A stretch of 64,000 bases of DNA from Sabellastarte sp. h YS-2021 (taxonomy: Eukaryota > Annelida > Polychaeta > Sabellida > Sabellidae): NCBI GenBank assembly GCA_964017235.1, contig OZ024929.1, positions 29,633,464 to 29,697,463 of the forward strand, written 5' to 3'. Both the position numbers and the translations under genes were made by a program. Positions 32,706 to 44,650 of this stretch are shown here, piece after piece. How positions within the stretch are numbered: the first letter of the stretch is position 1; every line of letters begins with the position of its first letter. The notes beneath the pieces are model-generated. The model did not search any database, was not told where the DNA came from, and saw only the letters and a program-made list of their open reading frames with translations.

Positions 32706-33420
32706 CTAGGGGCTGTTATGGATTTTTGTGGTACTGGAATGAGAAGCCTTTATTGCCTGCTCATGTGTGTCAAAATCTTCTTCATCTACAATTTTGCACC
32801 AAGACAGAGGCTTTGTGTGTTTGGGTGGTCTCCCAAACACAATTCTGTATGGTAATTCTTGGGTAGTAGAATGCTTCTCAATGTTCATGGAGTCCATAAT
32901 TTTGGGCAGTCAAGAAACTTCATAGAAACTTAGCTCAGTTTTCATTTTGAAAATTTTCTCTTCCACGACATAATTTTTCCTCTCCAGAAGACCATGAGAC
33001 TGTGAGTATCTTGGACGTTAATGAACAAATGTTATGTTACGAGACCAGTTCTTCAGCAGGTTAGTAAGTGCCTGTTTGTGCAACTCATGCCCATTATTGT
33101 AGTGAAATATTACTAGTGCTCTAAAATAAGCCAAGATTCTTATCTCAAATGAGATTGTCACTTCATCTGCCTCTTTGTTTTTGGTGCAAAAGAAGATGTG
33201 AAACCTAAAAAAGTGGCTCTTAACATGACCAATGTAATGGTATTTCCCATCTGGGGCGTTGCTTCGATCAATAAGATCTATCCCGAGCCTGTGAAGGAAT
33301 TAAATCTTTATGATTGGCTTCAATGGTGTTCTAGTGCTCTGTGACTGGCTACGCTTAAATACAGGGCATGTAGTGTAAAACTCTGGGACATAAGTTTGAG
33401 TGATGCTTATATCACCATCT
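32706..33420 (-). pseudogene. Integrase (rve) core relic, KRBA2/Ginger-like
   Basis: Minus-strand frames, with shifts, read RLGIDLIDRSNAPDGKYHYI (first catalytic Asp in DLID), then LVIFHYNNGHEL, SQSHGLLERKNYVVEE (catalytic Glu) and finally an open piece at 32706-32897 with QELPYRIVFGRPPKHTKPLS. The family's second site is normally H-S-D-N-G; here the Asp is Asn, so the enzyme is dead. The wording of the blocks resembles KRAB-A-domain-containing-2-like proteins, which derive from Ginger/gypsy-type integrases. Integrases insert DNA ends into a target. An open 71-codon frame at 32467-32682 may be its tail. Confidence 0.6.
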
Positions 33421-33539
33421 ATAAATAATAATAGATCCATAATATTTTTATACAAACTGTGCTTCAACTCCTGGTTATGATTCTGTAGCGCTACATCAAA
33501 ACCTTATCACTGCTCAAAACATTCAAGAAGGAACTGCTA

Positions 33540-34980
33540 CCATAAACATGTTTCTGCAATGGATAAAGATATAAAAAATATAAAAAGTATTTCACTATAT
33601 TAAATTAACTAAAATGCCATACATACTGCATTTTAGCAGAATAATAATTCTGGAAAACATTTTTCATCTTTGTTGTTTGTTTTATGAATCTAGAAGAAAG
33701 TTCTACATGTACAGAGAAAACACCTATACGAAAAAGCTCATCACCTGTTTTATAATTATAAAATTTGTAGAAATGATAGGACCCAACTCAATCATTCTGT
33801 GTATTACTTGATAGACATCTAAGAAAAAGGTATTTTAATGGTACACAATTGAAATTCAACACTGCAACTTAACTTTATAAATAGCTTTATAAATTAGCTT
33901 TATATATGAAATATTTACTTGTTTTGGGTACAAGGCTGTTGTCTATTCCAAGTCCTGGCAAACTCATAAACTAGAAGTTGTGTTTTTGATGGAAGCTTTG
34001 CCGAAATATCATTATACTTCTCTCCAGTTATAACAGGATAAGTTTGTGAATCCTCAAGTTTTTACAGGAGATAGTCCAAATGAATCCTGTGATTATTTGA
34101 CATCATACTGTTGTTACAAGCATCAATGATTACTTGTACTATGATTTATTTCAATGAATCTGGGATTTTTTATACATTGGTGAAATGCAATAGTTGTTAA
34201 AGCATAAAATTAACTATAAATTTTGAAACATTAAATAATTGTAGTTGTGGTTTTATTGCAACCAGCTGTTGTATTGTAATTACGAGCAATTATAACCTTT
34301 AGGGTCAATATCAATCTACATATATGGACATGTTAATCTGAAGACTAAGGCATATGCAAGAAACACTTTTAAAAGTGCAATTGATAATCTGAAAAGTGAA
34401 GCATCTTGCAACACCCAATTATAGAAGAGCAATTCACAATCCAGAAGTTCAGACATTGCCACAAGAGTTATTTTATTCAATAAATGATCAAGGTCATGTG
34501 CAAGTTTAGGCAGCAATAAATCAAGGTTTTGTGTGCAACACACCTGAAATCAGTTAATCAGTCATATTATGTTGGATGAGAAGATGTGTAGTAAAGAAAA
34601 TTTGTTGAAATAATTCTCGACAGAAGGTATTTACCTGCACAAGGTTATATTTTTCAGAAAGTTAAAGGGCTCTAAAACTAGGCCCCAAGAATTTAAAATT
34701 AGACCAAGGGAACATCTGTGGCCAGATACAAGATGTATTCACCAGAAATGGACAAATAATATGGTTTTGAAGATAAATGTACCACCATGGCCACTAATGT
34801 GGAACTATAAGCTATGCACACTGCACATGTGACTTCTTGTTTAGATTTGATGTTATGGAAGTTTAATACCACTTTTAGTGCACTGCACATCTCATATAAC
34901 TTTAGTAAATTTCCAGGATACAGGAAAGCATTCCATTCCAATGAACATCCTGTATTCAAAACAATCTGATAAAATTAGTC
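33540..34980. other. No recognisable gene
   Basis: AT-rich. At 34699-34775 a block (CATCTGTGGCCAGATACAAG, then ATGTATTCACCAG) is a diverged copy of 4690-4765. No other structure was found. Confidence 0.5.
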
Positions 34981-34986
34981 AAGGAT

Positions 34987-35140
34987 TCAAACCCCCACCC
35001 TGAGGTCCACAGTGACCTAGTGGATTAGCAGTTTGACAAATAATCATAGGCTATCACCCCTGTTTGGGATTGAGTCACAAGTGTCCATATGGGAACCTGT
35101 CCAGATATGGCCCTGTCTGTTGACAGGACTTAAAACTATG
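34987..35140 (+). mobile_element. Diverged tRNA-derived SINE
   Basis: Reads TGAGGTCCACAGTGACCTAG, then ATAGGCTATCACCCCTG and GATATGGCCCTGTCTGTTGA, an aged member of the family at 11557 and 50723. B box decayed (TTTGGGATTGAGTC). Confidence 0.65.
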
Positions 35141-35156
35141 AACTTTTTAAAACCAC

Positions 35157-36110
35157 TGTTAATATGGGGGTGTTCCACTGGAGCCAACTTGTGAGTAACT
35201 AGGTATTTTTGAAGGTCGGGAGCAATGTTTACAGAGTTGGTTTGGATTGGTTGTAGTTTCCCGGCTTGTCATATGGTGGATTGGCAAAATATCAAACATG
35301 TTTGATATTTTACTGACCCTCCATGACTCTGTATCCTCACAAGGTTGCTGACTCCAAAGCCCATAATTGATAGATGATTGACACTTTATGTAGGCAAAAC
35401 AAATGTAAATTTATCTTTCCCACCTTAAAATCGTCCTGTTGTGGATCTTTACGGTTTGTTGGTCACACTTCCCGTCTTGTCCTATACTCTAACCTTTTTT
35501 TGCCTGGAAGAAAATCCTGGCTTGTTGTGGTTAAGTACCAGGACAACACCTGACAGGCCACACACACAGACCAACCATACTTGAAAATAGGGGCATTATA
35601 GTGTGACTCTAGGAATTAATCAGTCCAGTTGGGGTGGGTTGGGAAAATGTTCCAGTGCTGTCTGTTTATCAGTACGGCTTGTTGGGGCTTGTTGCAGCTT
35701 GTCTGTAAGTGTTTTATGTCTTTTCAGGGAGCAAATCATCCTGATCCCAGTCAAGTCCGGATCTTGATCCAGACAAGCCGGGATGTACTATATCCTGTCA
35801 GCAAGATGGACCTAACCCAACATTTTTGTGCACTTTTTCTGGATTTGCGTCCATGACTCCCCACTTTTGCAACCAACCCTAGGATCATAAAGCCATTTAA
35901 GGGTCAGCTCAAGTGGACCACCCCCATTAGAGATAAAAGCCGAGTGCAATATTGTTTATCAAGACTGTGTGCCTGCTTATGAAAAAGATTTAGATAAATT
36001 TACATTTGTTTTGCCTACATAAAATGTCACTCTCCTGTGTTAATCATCTAACACTGATGGACTTTGGAGTCAGCAAACTTGTGAGGATAAAAGATTTGCC
36101 AAAGAGAGTG
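35157..36110. repeat. Large inverted-repeat structure
   Basis: Two inverted pairs exist. TATGGGGGTGTTCCACTGGA (35163) pairs with 35906-35935. A 110-bp block with TATCCTCACAAGGTTGCTGA, then TATGTAGGCAAAACAAATG (35330-35420) is inverted at 35995-36095. A near-palindrome AAATATCAAACATGTTTGAT is at 35287. The two pairs are not concentric in a simple way, so this may be two overlapping foldback elements. No gene. Confidence 0.5.
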
Positions 36111-36158
36111 TTTGCACGAGCAATTTCTTTTAATAAAACAGTTTCATTTGTCCAAACT

Positions 36159-36288
36159 ATTGGGGGCCACGGTGGCAGAGTGGTAACACTCTTGTCTCTC
36201 ACCACTGAGGCCAAGGTTTGGTTCTACCCGTCATGATATGGCCTGTACAGTGTTGAAAGCGATGTAAAACCCCAAATAAATAAATAAA
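36159..36288 (+). mobile_element. tRNA-derived SINE, internally deleted, 11-bp duplication
   Basis: The head GGGGGCCACGGTGGCAGAGT, with B box diverged, jumps straight to the tail CATGATATGGCCTGTACAGT, then GATGTAAAACCCCAAATAAA and (ATAA)n. Flanked by TTGTCCAAACT at 36148-36158 and 36289-36299. Confidence 0.8.
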
Positions 36289-36634
36289 TTGTCCAAACTT
36301 TTAACTTAATACCACAAAAGACCAATGCTGTATTTCAAATAATAATAATAATCCATATACAATAAGGAAATATAATTCTTTTTAAATAAGAAAAGCACAG
36401 AACAGTTTAGGCTGATGGGATTTGTCTTTTGATTTATTTGTTTTTTTGTACATAACCTTTTAACAGGTAAAGTTAAAAAGCATAATTTGCATGAAGGGAA
36501 ATTTTGCACACCTGTCTGTATAAACAGAAAAATTCAATTTAATTTTACTTCACATGTTCTGGCAAATTAACATTAATTGCCTCTGGTTGTTTCACAAATT
36601 GACCAGGAAAGTCTCTGTTTTATATCATAAACAG

Positions 36635-37676
36635 TGTATATGTTGTATTGAATGTAGATAACCATTGAATGTGTAGATTCAATGGGTTAGTTATTGAATG
36701 TGTACATTCAACGGCTTGGCCATTGAATCTACACATTCAATAGCAAGCAGCCATTGAATGTGTACATTCAATAGTTTAACTGTGGAATGTGTACATTCCA
36801 CAACCATAGTCATTGAATGTGTATATGAACTTCAGAAATTGAAATAAGTAACTGATATTGTGTGAAATGGAACTTATTATTGTCATTTTCTTAATAAATC
36901 ACATCTGTTGATATTAACTTAAAATAAACCATTGCATTAGTTGATTATCTGTGGTCAGTTACATAGTTATGCATTATAACAAAAACTGTTTTGTTTTCTA
37001 ATAATGTTTATCTTAATCTGTTTTCTAATTATATTGTCCCACTGAACCTCTCCAACAATACAGGGGTGCAACCATGGGGCTAATTACAATTAAATACCCA
37101 AATTTCACACTTAATTAGATAACTTACTTGCTATCACATATTAGAATCATACACTGAAAGACCACAAAGTAACTTCTCAGGCTTGAACTATTTTTCTTTC
37201 ATCCTTTCACTGGGAGGCCAAATATTTCAATATCAGAAAGGCTTGATGCATCAAAAATAATCCAATGAAATATATGACTTTTATTGCATAAAATTTTTAC
37301 AGTTTATGTCATTACATATATGTTTATTCATTTTAATGTTCTAGATTGATCCTTCTTTATGTCACTTCCTGAAATGTAACACGTTTATTCCTATTAATTT
37401 AATCACTTATTATTATGCTAAAAATATCCAATATAGGTTATAAACTAAGTCTTTTCAATCAGTATCAGCTTTTTATATTTAATTATTTATACATTCCATG
37501 GCTTGGGTCATTGAATGTACACATTCAATGATTTTAGCCATTGAATGTACACATTCCACAGTTCAGCCATTGAATGTATACATTCAATGATTTGCCCATT
37601 GAATGTACACATTCCATAGTTTGTGCCATTGAATGTATACATTCAATGGTTATCCACATTCAATACAACATATACA
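36635..37676. mobile_element. Palindrome-array foldback element 1
   Basis: Ends TGTATATGTTGTATTGAATG and its inverse, extending inward with one mismatch through GATAACCATTGAATG. Inside each end is an array of five or six palindromes, ATTGAATGTGTACATTCAAT, separated by about 10-12 bp (36671-36828 and 37492-37650). Some units carry paired changes that keep the palindrome, such as TGGAATGTGTACATTCCA at 36783. The middle 650 bp is AT-rich without a gene. Confidence 0.75.
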
Positions 37677-38720
37677 AATAAGACAAAACTAACACCTAAA
37701 TGGAGAAAGAAATAATGAGTACAATAAATCACTTGAGCATGACTGTAGTAAAATTTACAATGCATACTGTGCAGTGGAATCATCTGGCTATCTCTATCAA
37801 ACAAACCCTTCAAGCCAGGTCATCTCAGATTTTAACACAAGTATGCTAATGTGTAGGGGGAATCCTCTGGGATGTGTGCATTAATTTAAATGTGGTAAAA
37901 CTCATAACAGGGACCCCCCAACTGAGACAAGTCTTTGTATTTCAGATAAGTCTTTCTATTCTATGAATTCATAATTATTCCATGTATGTCAGATTTTGTG
38001 GAATAAGAAATGCAAAGCATTTGAGCAAGTCTAGTAATCCATATGCATATTATGTAAAGTGTAAGGTGCTTATGTGTGTTGCAGATGCGTGGTTATACAT
38101 ATGCTATATGTTTGTTTGTCACTACACTTCCTGTTATTCTTGATGTAGTAAAAAACTGAAAATACACCTAACTATGACACCTGTTATGTCCAAATTAGCT
38201 CTGTGCTAATTCGCAAAGGACAGAATGTTTTAATAACTTTGTTATTGAAAGCATCATTACTGGGTTTCTATTTTTCTCATTTTGAGAGATACATAGTGTG
38301 CTTTTTAACATTTAACCTAAGAATTATTACTAGGTAGAGAGTTACAGAGCAAATCAAGTGTTATGTTAGATTAATAAGAATCCAATTTGAAGAAGTTTTT
38401 GGGAGAATTAGAGGCTATGTTTAGAACCAGAATCATTCAAAGGAATGCATTTATCCAAAGAAAAGGTCATGTGTGACTTTGAGGAATGGTGTTTTGGTTA
38501 AATACTATTTTGGTGTTCATATAATTTTGTTTCCATTTTTGTATTGTAATATACACCACCTATTTTTAACTGTGGTTATTTATTTCCCACATTGCATTTG
38601 GGCATTACACTGAAAACATGTTGTTATAAGATTCTTCGTCACAATACTGTAATTATACTGATACATTTTCTGTGGTGCTATTAACCTTTCTGAAGTTTAT
38701 CTATATAGAGACTGGATCAT
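37677..38720. other. No recognisable gene
   Basis: AT-rich with no repeat structure noticed and no open frame of note. Confidence 0.6.
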
Positions 38721-38739
38721 ACAGACGGAATAGTTATGG

Positions 38740-39211
38740 TTGAATTTTCGCCCACAGCAGTCTGGGAAAGGCATTATATGCTGACAAACTTCATCTACTA
38801 CCGGACAGCCCTATTGTGGATTCACCTAACCTAGGGCCTATGCCATATGCTATGGTGGCAGGTAAGGCATTTTCTTTAACCTGTTGTACATTATGTGGCC
38901 ATCTTTTGGGTGAAAATTCAGAGAAAAAAGTGGTTGTTTAATTACCCCTTAAGTAGAGCCAGGGGTATAGTAGTGAGTGCTTTCGGTGTACTAGCCTCAA
39001 GGTGGCGCATTTTCAGACTAAAATTGCTGTAAAACCCAACACAGTTAACAAAACCGTGAAAGCAACCTGTCTGTTACACAACATGCTTCAGGCAAATACA
39101 ACTCCTGTAGAAGTTACAGCAATACTAGAACAGGAGGTTGGAGACACCGCAGGTATACTTGGTCTTGTGCACCATAGCATAGATGAAGCTCTGGCCACAA
39201 GAGACCATTAA
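38740..39211 (+). pseudogene. PIF/Harbinger transposase C-terminal relic
   Basis: Broken frames read LPDSPIVDSPNLGPMPYAMV and GKAFSLT near 38800-38880, then an open piece at 39002-39211 with FQTKIAVKPNTVNKTVKATC and LLHNMLQ. Harbinger nucleases end with F-x-G-D-x-A-F-P-L, then (W)RIFxxxI, and ...KACCxLHNxL. The third acidic residue region is lost in the stop-containing middle. Termini and target duplication were not found. Confidence 0.7.
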
Positions 39212-39651
39212 TCCCTTAAACTAGCAAAATGAGCATTTCAGATGGGAAAGTTTTGAGTGAAAGGTTTGTAGTAGCATATAATAAACTGTAGCTAGTATTA
39301 TACATCACTTTATTTGCATATCTTGATTTCAATGATTTGACATTTGAATAAAGAATGCCCCGTTTACTGGTATTTGTTTTTACTTTTTGGATGCATTCCT
39401 TTAAGTGGTTATTTGTGTGTTTATACTGGAGATTTGTTGGATGCTGGTGTTAGTGACTAGCCTCTTTGATCCTCTAAACCAATATCTGGTCCTCATCATT
39501 TTGTGTTTCAAAGGTCCGTTAAAATAAATAGCATTATTGTTAATAACAGAGCTGATAATGGTAACAGTAGTGATGCATGACAGACAAGGTATGAAAATAA
39601 CGGCAAAACACCAAACATTACTCAACTACATGTTATATAATATATGATATA

Positions 39652-41389
39652 TACATATATATGTTATGACCCAGGTGTTAAATTGTCCATTTCGTGAAAT
39701 GGACAAGCAAATTGTCCATTTCATGAAATGGACAACCCAACTGTCCATTTCGTGAAAGGACAAAATATATGTCCATTTCGTAAATTGGATAATGTACGAA
39801 ATTTTTACTCTCATTCACAGTGAAAAAACATTTTTTTTTTATTTTTATTGAAACATAGTATTGGAATACATCAATGGATCAAAGGTTGTACTTCTACCTA
39901 AAGTATACTGGTGATGTGCACTTTGTTATAATTCCTTTGACATTTTCTTTAACAATATTAGTTAAGTATTTGTTAATATTTGTACATGTATTTACATTTG
40001 ATAAGAATTTATTAAGAATTGGAAAAAGCATCTAGGTGGGACTAAACTATAAGTTTTTATAACTTTAAAAGCTTTTAACAGTAAGCTACATTCAATTTGG
40101 TAGTTTATTTACATTACTTATTGCAAGTGTTATTTACTTGTTCACATTATCACTAGATTTATGACTGTGACAGGCTCTGTTGCATCAAAGACCTTTCTTC
40201 AGACATGAAGACATGTCTGTCATGCATCTTTTTGTCAAGCAGTTGGTATGGCAGTGACATCGGACATATCCTTAGCCTCCACATATACTTAGTTTTTGGA
40301 CCAGTTCACGAACTGTGTAGTGTTCTGCTGGTACATCTCCTGCCTTAGGGCCAGAAAATTTTACAAACTCGATTTGATTCCTTGCTAAAGTACCTCTGAT
40401 TATGCCAGCTCTAGTCCCAATTGTATAACTATTGGGATTTCTTCTCAGAACAACCCCAATAAGATTTGGAGGATCACCTTTGCTCCAGTCAACTGGAAAA
40501 CTGGAACAGCAACATTGTCCCCTAGGGCTAATCCACGGAGTGATCTTGTAGATCATGCCACCATTTTATCTGCCTGTTTTTGTGTATTGCTATGGGCCTC
40601 AGTTCTGGCATGTTTAGCTGGATGTTCTATCATGTCATCACCAGAAAGCTGATTCTCCCTCATATCTGGCACATCTTCACCTATCATCAAAGGTATTGCT
40701 TCAACCTTTTAAATTGACAATTATGTGAATTAACCCTTAGATCTAATCCTCAAAAGGTTGGCTATAATCCTCAGATCTCACCAAAAGAAAGCATCACCAA
40801 TAGTAAGATGGATTTAAATGTAATTAGCCCATTTCTTTTTGTAACCTTTGGGATGGCTTCAACCTTTTTAAATTGACAGTTACTTTTGATAACTCTTAGA
40901 ACTTATCTCTGCTACAATTTCTCAGATCTAACCATCAAAGTCAAAGGAAAGCCTTTTAAACAGGATTAGTGCACAAAACAGGCAAATTTCTGTCATATTT
41001 CTTTCAAGCAAAAGTTAAAAAATAATATACCAGGTACCAAGTATAAAGTATAAGTGTGATCATTATTTAAATAGTTATTCCCATTAAAAGTATGCTTTAC
41101 ATAATTGACACTTTTATTTCCAATATATTTCAAATATTTATAACTATTTAATTATTAATTAACACAGTGTAAGATATTACATATACATATCATTATTATA
41201 GGGAAATAAAGTGGATAACTTAAATAAAAAGATTGACCACGAACGAAAATTTAACTTTCATACATGACTTTGTCCATTTCATGAAATGCATAGCAAAATA
41301 TATATGGATTTGTCCATTTCACAAAATGGGCAGTTGGGTTGTCCATTTCATGAAATGGACAATTTCACATCTGGGTCATAATATATACA
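39652..41389. mobile_element. Palindrome-array foldback element 2
   Basis: Left TATATATGTTATGACCCAGG and right inverse (CTGGGTCATAATATATACA) form the ends. Just inside are palindromes TCCATTTCRTGAAATGGA: four at 39684-39790 and three at 41270-41362. The interior carries a minus-strand Cys/His-rich coding relic (40155-40556) and paralogous blocks near 40700 and 40860 (GGTTCAACCTTTTAAATTGA-like). Confidence 0.75.
40155..40556 (-). pseudogene. C-terminal Cys/His-rich region, KRBA2/Ginger-like
   Basis: An open 94-codon piece has NLIGVVLRRNPNSYTIGTRA and IIRGTLARNQIEFV. After a stop it continues GYVRCHCHTNCLTKRCMTDM, then C...GL, stop, CNRACHSHKS. The pattern (NLIGxV, YxIGTxxG, L.ARNQ, then CxCxTxCxTKxC...CxxxCH) matches, from memory, the C-terminal end of KRBA2-like proteins. 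Two stops make it non-functional as read. It lies inside palindrome-array element 2, which gives a possible parent for that element. Confidence 0.55.
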
Positions 41390-41989
41390 CCATTATTTTC
41401 ACTTGTGTTGTCTGGTGGTCAGGCAGAATGAAAAAATATATGATCTGGGCTATATCTCATGGCTCCCACAAGTGACAATTTTGAGGATTTGTCCCTATAT
41501 AACCCTGGTTATGGAACAGAATGTAAAACCTCAACTTTAACCTTCAGTTATTTATCCTTTTTATGTTGTTCTGAATGTTTTTAACTGTACAATAGTTTTG
41601 CTAGTTGATATTACGGGTATTATCGCCCACTACCGGGAGTTACTCAGTGTTGTTTGGTTGTGTTTTACATTTTGAATATTTCGCTAGTTGATATTACGGG
41701 CATTACTGTCCTCTACCAGGAGTTACTCAGTCATTTTTGGTTGTGGTTTGTATTTTATTGTCCTTTAATGTTTTTGCTGTGAATGTTTGCATGTTCCATT
41801 TTGTCTGTGGTTTGTGATTCCTTATGATGCGGATTGTTAGACTCCTTCTTTGTATTGTTGGCCTCTTTGTACATTGCCATTAGAGTCAAAACAGAATTCA
41901 GACTAGGTGCGATGTCGGCCTGCATGGATGTAAATATGATGGACCCACCGCCAAATCCATTTTGTTCATTTATGTCAGGACACATAGAG

Positions 41990-43001
41990 TCACTTTTTGT
42001 GAAAAGGCGTCATTCAGGCAGCTTGCTCTAGTTCTACAGTCAGGTGATGACGCTCTAAATCCTGGGCCACTGAAGTTTGGGTTTGCTAACTGCTGGTCCA
42101 TTAGGAATAAAGGTCCAATTCTCTGTGATGAAATCCAAACTGGAAATTTTGATGTTTAGACACACCCTCATTTCTAAATGAGTTAACGCCTGAAGACTTT
42201 TCCCTTGTTCACACCAACAGAGAAAACAAACGTGGTGTTGGTGTTGGTTTTTTTATTAAATCTGCTCTTGATTTTAAAACCATTCATTCCCCTGAGTTCT
42301 CCTCCCTTGAAAATCACACTGTCTGTCTCACTCTCGATGGGCGTCGCTTGTTTCTTGGGGTCATTTACCGGCCCCCTGCATCATCTGTAGTAAATTTTTT
42401 TGAAGATTTCCTGTCATATGTGGGTTTTTTGTCTTCCTTATCCTCCTCCTTTGTCATTTGTGGTGATTTTAATCTTCATGTCGACATTATGTCTCCAACA
42501 GTCTCTGAATTTAAATCAGTCATTGATTCTTGCTGTCTGTCCCAATACATTGATTTTCCAACTCACCTTCATGGTCATACCTTAGATTTGTTGATGGCTC
42601 CATCCGAGTTCTCTGCAATTTCTGATGTGAAAGGTTCAGGCTTCATTAGTGATCACAAAATTATCTCTTGTGTGGTTGACTTTCCATCTTTGGATACACC
42701 AATTCAGAAAGTTGTTATCTTCCGTCAGTATCATAAATTGAATATTGATAAATTCAGAAGTGACCTCCTGACTATTCCGTTTGTTAGCTCACCATCTGAT
42801 GACATAGATTTATTGCATGAACAGTACATGTCTGGTTTGTCTGGCATTCTAGATATTCATGCACCAGTGAAGACTAAACAGCTCATCAAACCAGCCCCAA
42901 GCTGGATAACTGATGAGTATAGAACTGCCAAGTGCATGAGAAGGCAGCATGAATGTGCCTGGAGAAGAGACAAATTCTCTGAAAATCGTTCCCGTCTTTG
43001 A
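41990..43001 (+). pseudogene. APE endonuclease domain of the LINE, with 2A-like NPGP motif
   Basis: The N-terminal piece (41962-42159) reads LVLQSGDDALNPGPLKFGFA, followed by NCWSIRNKGPILCDEI. D-x-E-x-NPGP is the 2A ribosome-skipping motif, known at this position in several non-LTR elements; here it is slightly altered (DDALNPGP). After frameshifts, 42348-43001 is open for 217 codons: LGVIYRPPASS, ICGDFNLHVD (catalytic Asp/Asn), HGHTLDLLMA and SDHKIISC (catalytic Asp-His) identify an exonuclease-endonuclease-phosphatase fold. A stop at 43000 separates it from the RT. Confidence 0.8.
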
Positions 43002-44626
43002 CGGCAGATAAACAGATGTAACCACATTCTAAATAAAAACAAGGGGTGTTTCTACCGTGATCTAGTTAGTGAAAATTGCGGTGATAGTAAGAGGTTATGG
43101 CATGCACTAAATAGAACATTGAGTCGGTCAAATTCTACTGTCCTCCCATCCTTTGATGATGAAAAATCTTTAGCAAACAGATTTGGTTCGTTTTTCATTG
43201 ATAAAATTAAAAAGATTTGAGACACCTTTAAATACACCCGATCTCAGGTTCTTCACCCAGACAAGGAGGCGCCGACTTTCAGTTCCTTTCAAGTTGTCAC
43301 TGATACTGAAGTCCTTAAGTTTATCAAGGAATCCCCTTCAAAAACTTGCTCCCTTGATCCATGCCCCACTCACATTGTGAAACAATGTATTGACATTCTT
43401 CTCCCTTCATTGACTAAACTGGTTAACTTGTCCCTCAAAAATGGCATTTTCCCTAAACCTTTCAAACAGGCTATTGTCACACCCCTCCTAAAGTCTACCC
43501 TTTCAAAAGAGGATTTCAAGAGCGATTGACCGGTGTCCGGTCTTAGCTTCTTGTCAAAATTGGTCGAGCGAATTGTGGCTGCCCAAATTAGATCTCACAT
43601 GGATTCTCATGATCTTGGTAACACTTTTCAGTTTTAGTTCAAATTGAAGTTTGGAGACCCCAAGGTTCTGTCTTAGATCCTCTTCTGTTTTCCCTCTACA
43701 CAACACCTCTTGGTCAAGTCATCAGAAAATATACCGGAGTCTGTTACCACTTCTATGCGGACGACACTCATCTGTTCATTCACTTATCCCCTGATGATAG
43801 TCTCAAGTCTTTTGACTGTCTTAAATCGTGTTTGAATGATATTCAGGTCTGGATGTCTGAAAACAAACTGAAGCTAAATCCTGATAAAACTGAATTCATA
43901 GTCTTCGGTGCCAAAGACAGACACAAATGGCTGAGTGACTCATTTCCTGTCAATATCCTGGGTAATTGCCTCTCTCCTGCAGATGTCGTACACAATCTGG
44001 GTGTTCTGTTTGATGCAAAGTTTTGTTTCACCAATCACGTAAATTCTGTTATCAAATCCTGTTCTTTTAGCCTCAGGGACCTTCATCGCATCAGCAGGTT
44101 TCTTTCTGTGGATTCATCAGTGGTGATTGCAAATGCTCTGGTCAGTAGTCGTTTGGATTATTGCAATTCTATTTTTCGCAGTTTGTCATCCTGAAATGCT
44201 ACAAGGCTCCAATATGTTCAAAATGCGCTTGCACAGTTTGTCACTGGTGCTTCGAAGTACACTCACATTACATCCACCCTTAGGACACTTCATTGGCTAC
44301 CCATTAGACAACGTATTATCTTCAAAACCCTAGTTATGGTTTATAAGTACCTCACCACTGGCCAGCCTAAGTATTTTGCACCATATCTCCCCTTGTACAA
44401 ATCTGCCATGAATACAAAACGTTCCAATCCCAAAAATTTGTTCCTTCAGGTTCCCTCTTATTGTGCTTCCATCCATAAATCAAAGGTCCATTTTAACAAT
44501 AGTTTCTCATATGATGCCCCTAAGTTATGGAATGATCTTCCATATGATATACACAGTGCTCCAACTCTCTCCAGTTTCAAAAGCCGACTCAAAACCTACC
44601 TATTTCAGAAATCATTCCCACCATAA
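43002..44626 (+). pseudogene. Reverse transcriptase of the LINE, palm partly deleted
   Basis: Blocks seen: SKTCSLDPCPTHIVKQCIDI (RT entry), FPKPFKQAIVTPLLKS, then after the deletion WRPQGSVLDPLLFSLYT (from the G-x-P-Q-G-S motif, Gly lost), YHFYADDTHLFIHLS (catalytic YADD intact), ENKLKLNPDKTEFIVFG, LGVLFDAKFCFTNHVN, then the C-terminal LHWLPIRQRIIFKTLVMVYK and WNDLPYDIHSAPTLSSFKSR ending TYLFQKSF. These are the classic CR1/Jockey-superfamily blocks. Stops occur at about 43219, 43529 and 44193. Confidence 0.85.
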
Positions 44627-44650
44627 CTTCTTACTACCAAACACCGGACC

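Larger units (their letters stand above)
41830..44650 (+). mobile_element. Non-LTR retrotransposon (CR1/Jockey-like), frame-shifted and internally deleted
   Basis: Contains in order an NPGP-containing N-terminus, an APE-type endonuclease and a reverse transcriptase ending in the usual C-terminal block. The 5' end is not defined. A deletion of several hundred bp falls near 43636, where the RT palm from the Q-x-A-Y-R-x region up to the G-x-P-Q-G-S motif is missing. No clear poly(A) tail or target duplication was seen at the right end. Related fragments: 27003-27368. Confidence 0.8.

Noticed and set aside
36640..37670. CRISPR-like regularly spaced palindromic repeats
   Set aside because: Spacers are short (10-12 bp) and similar to each other, arrays are inverted relative to each other at element ends, and the context is an animal genome.
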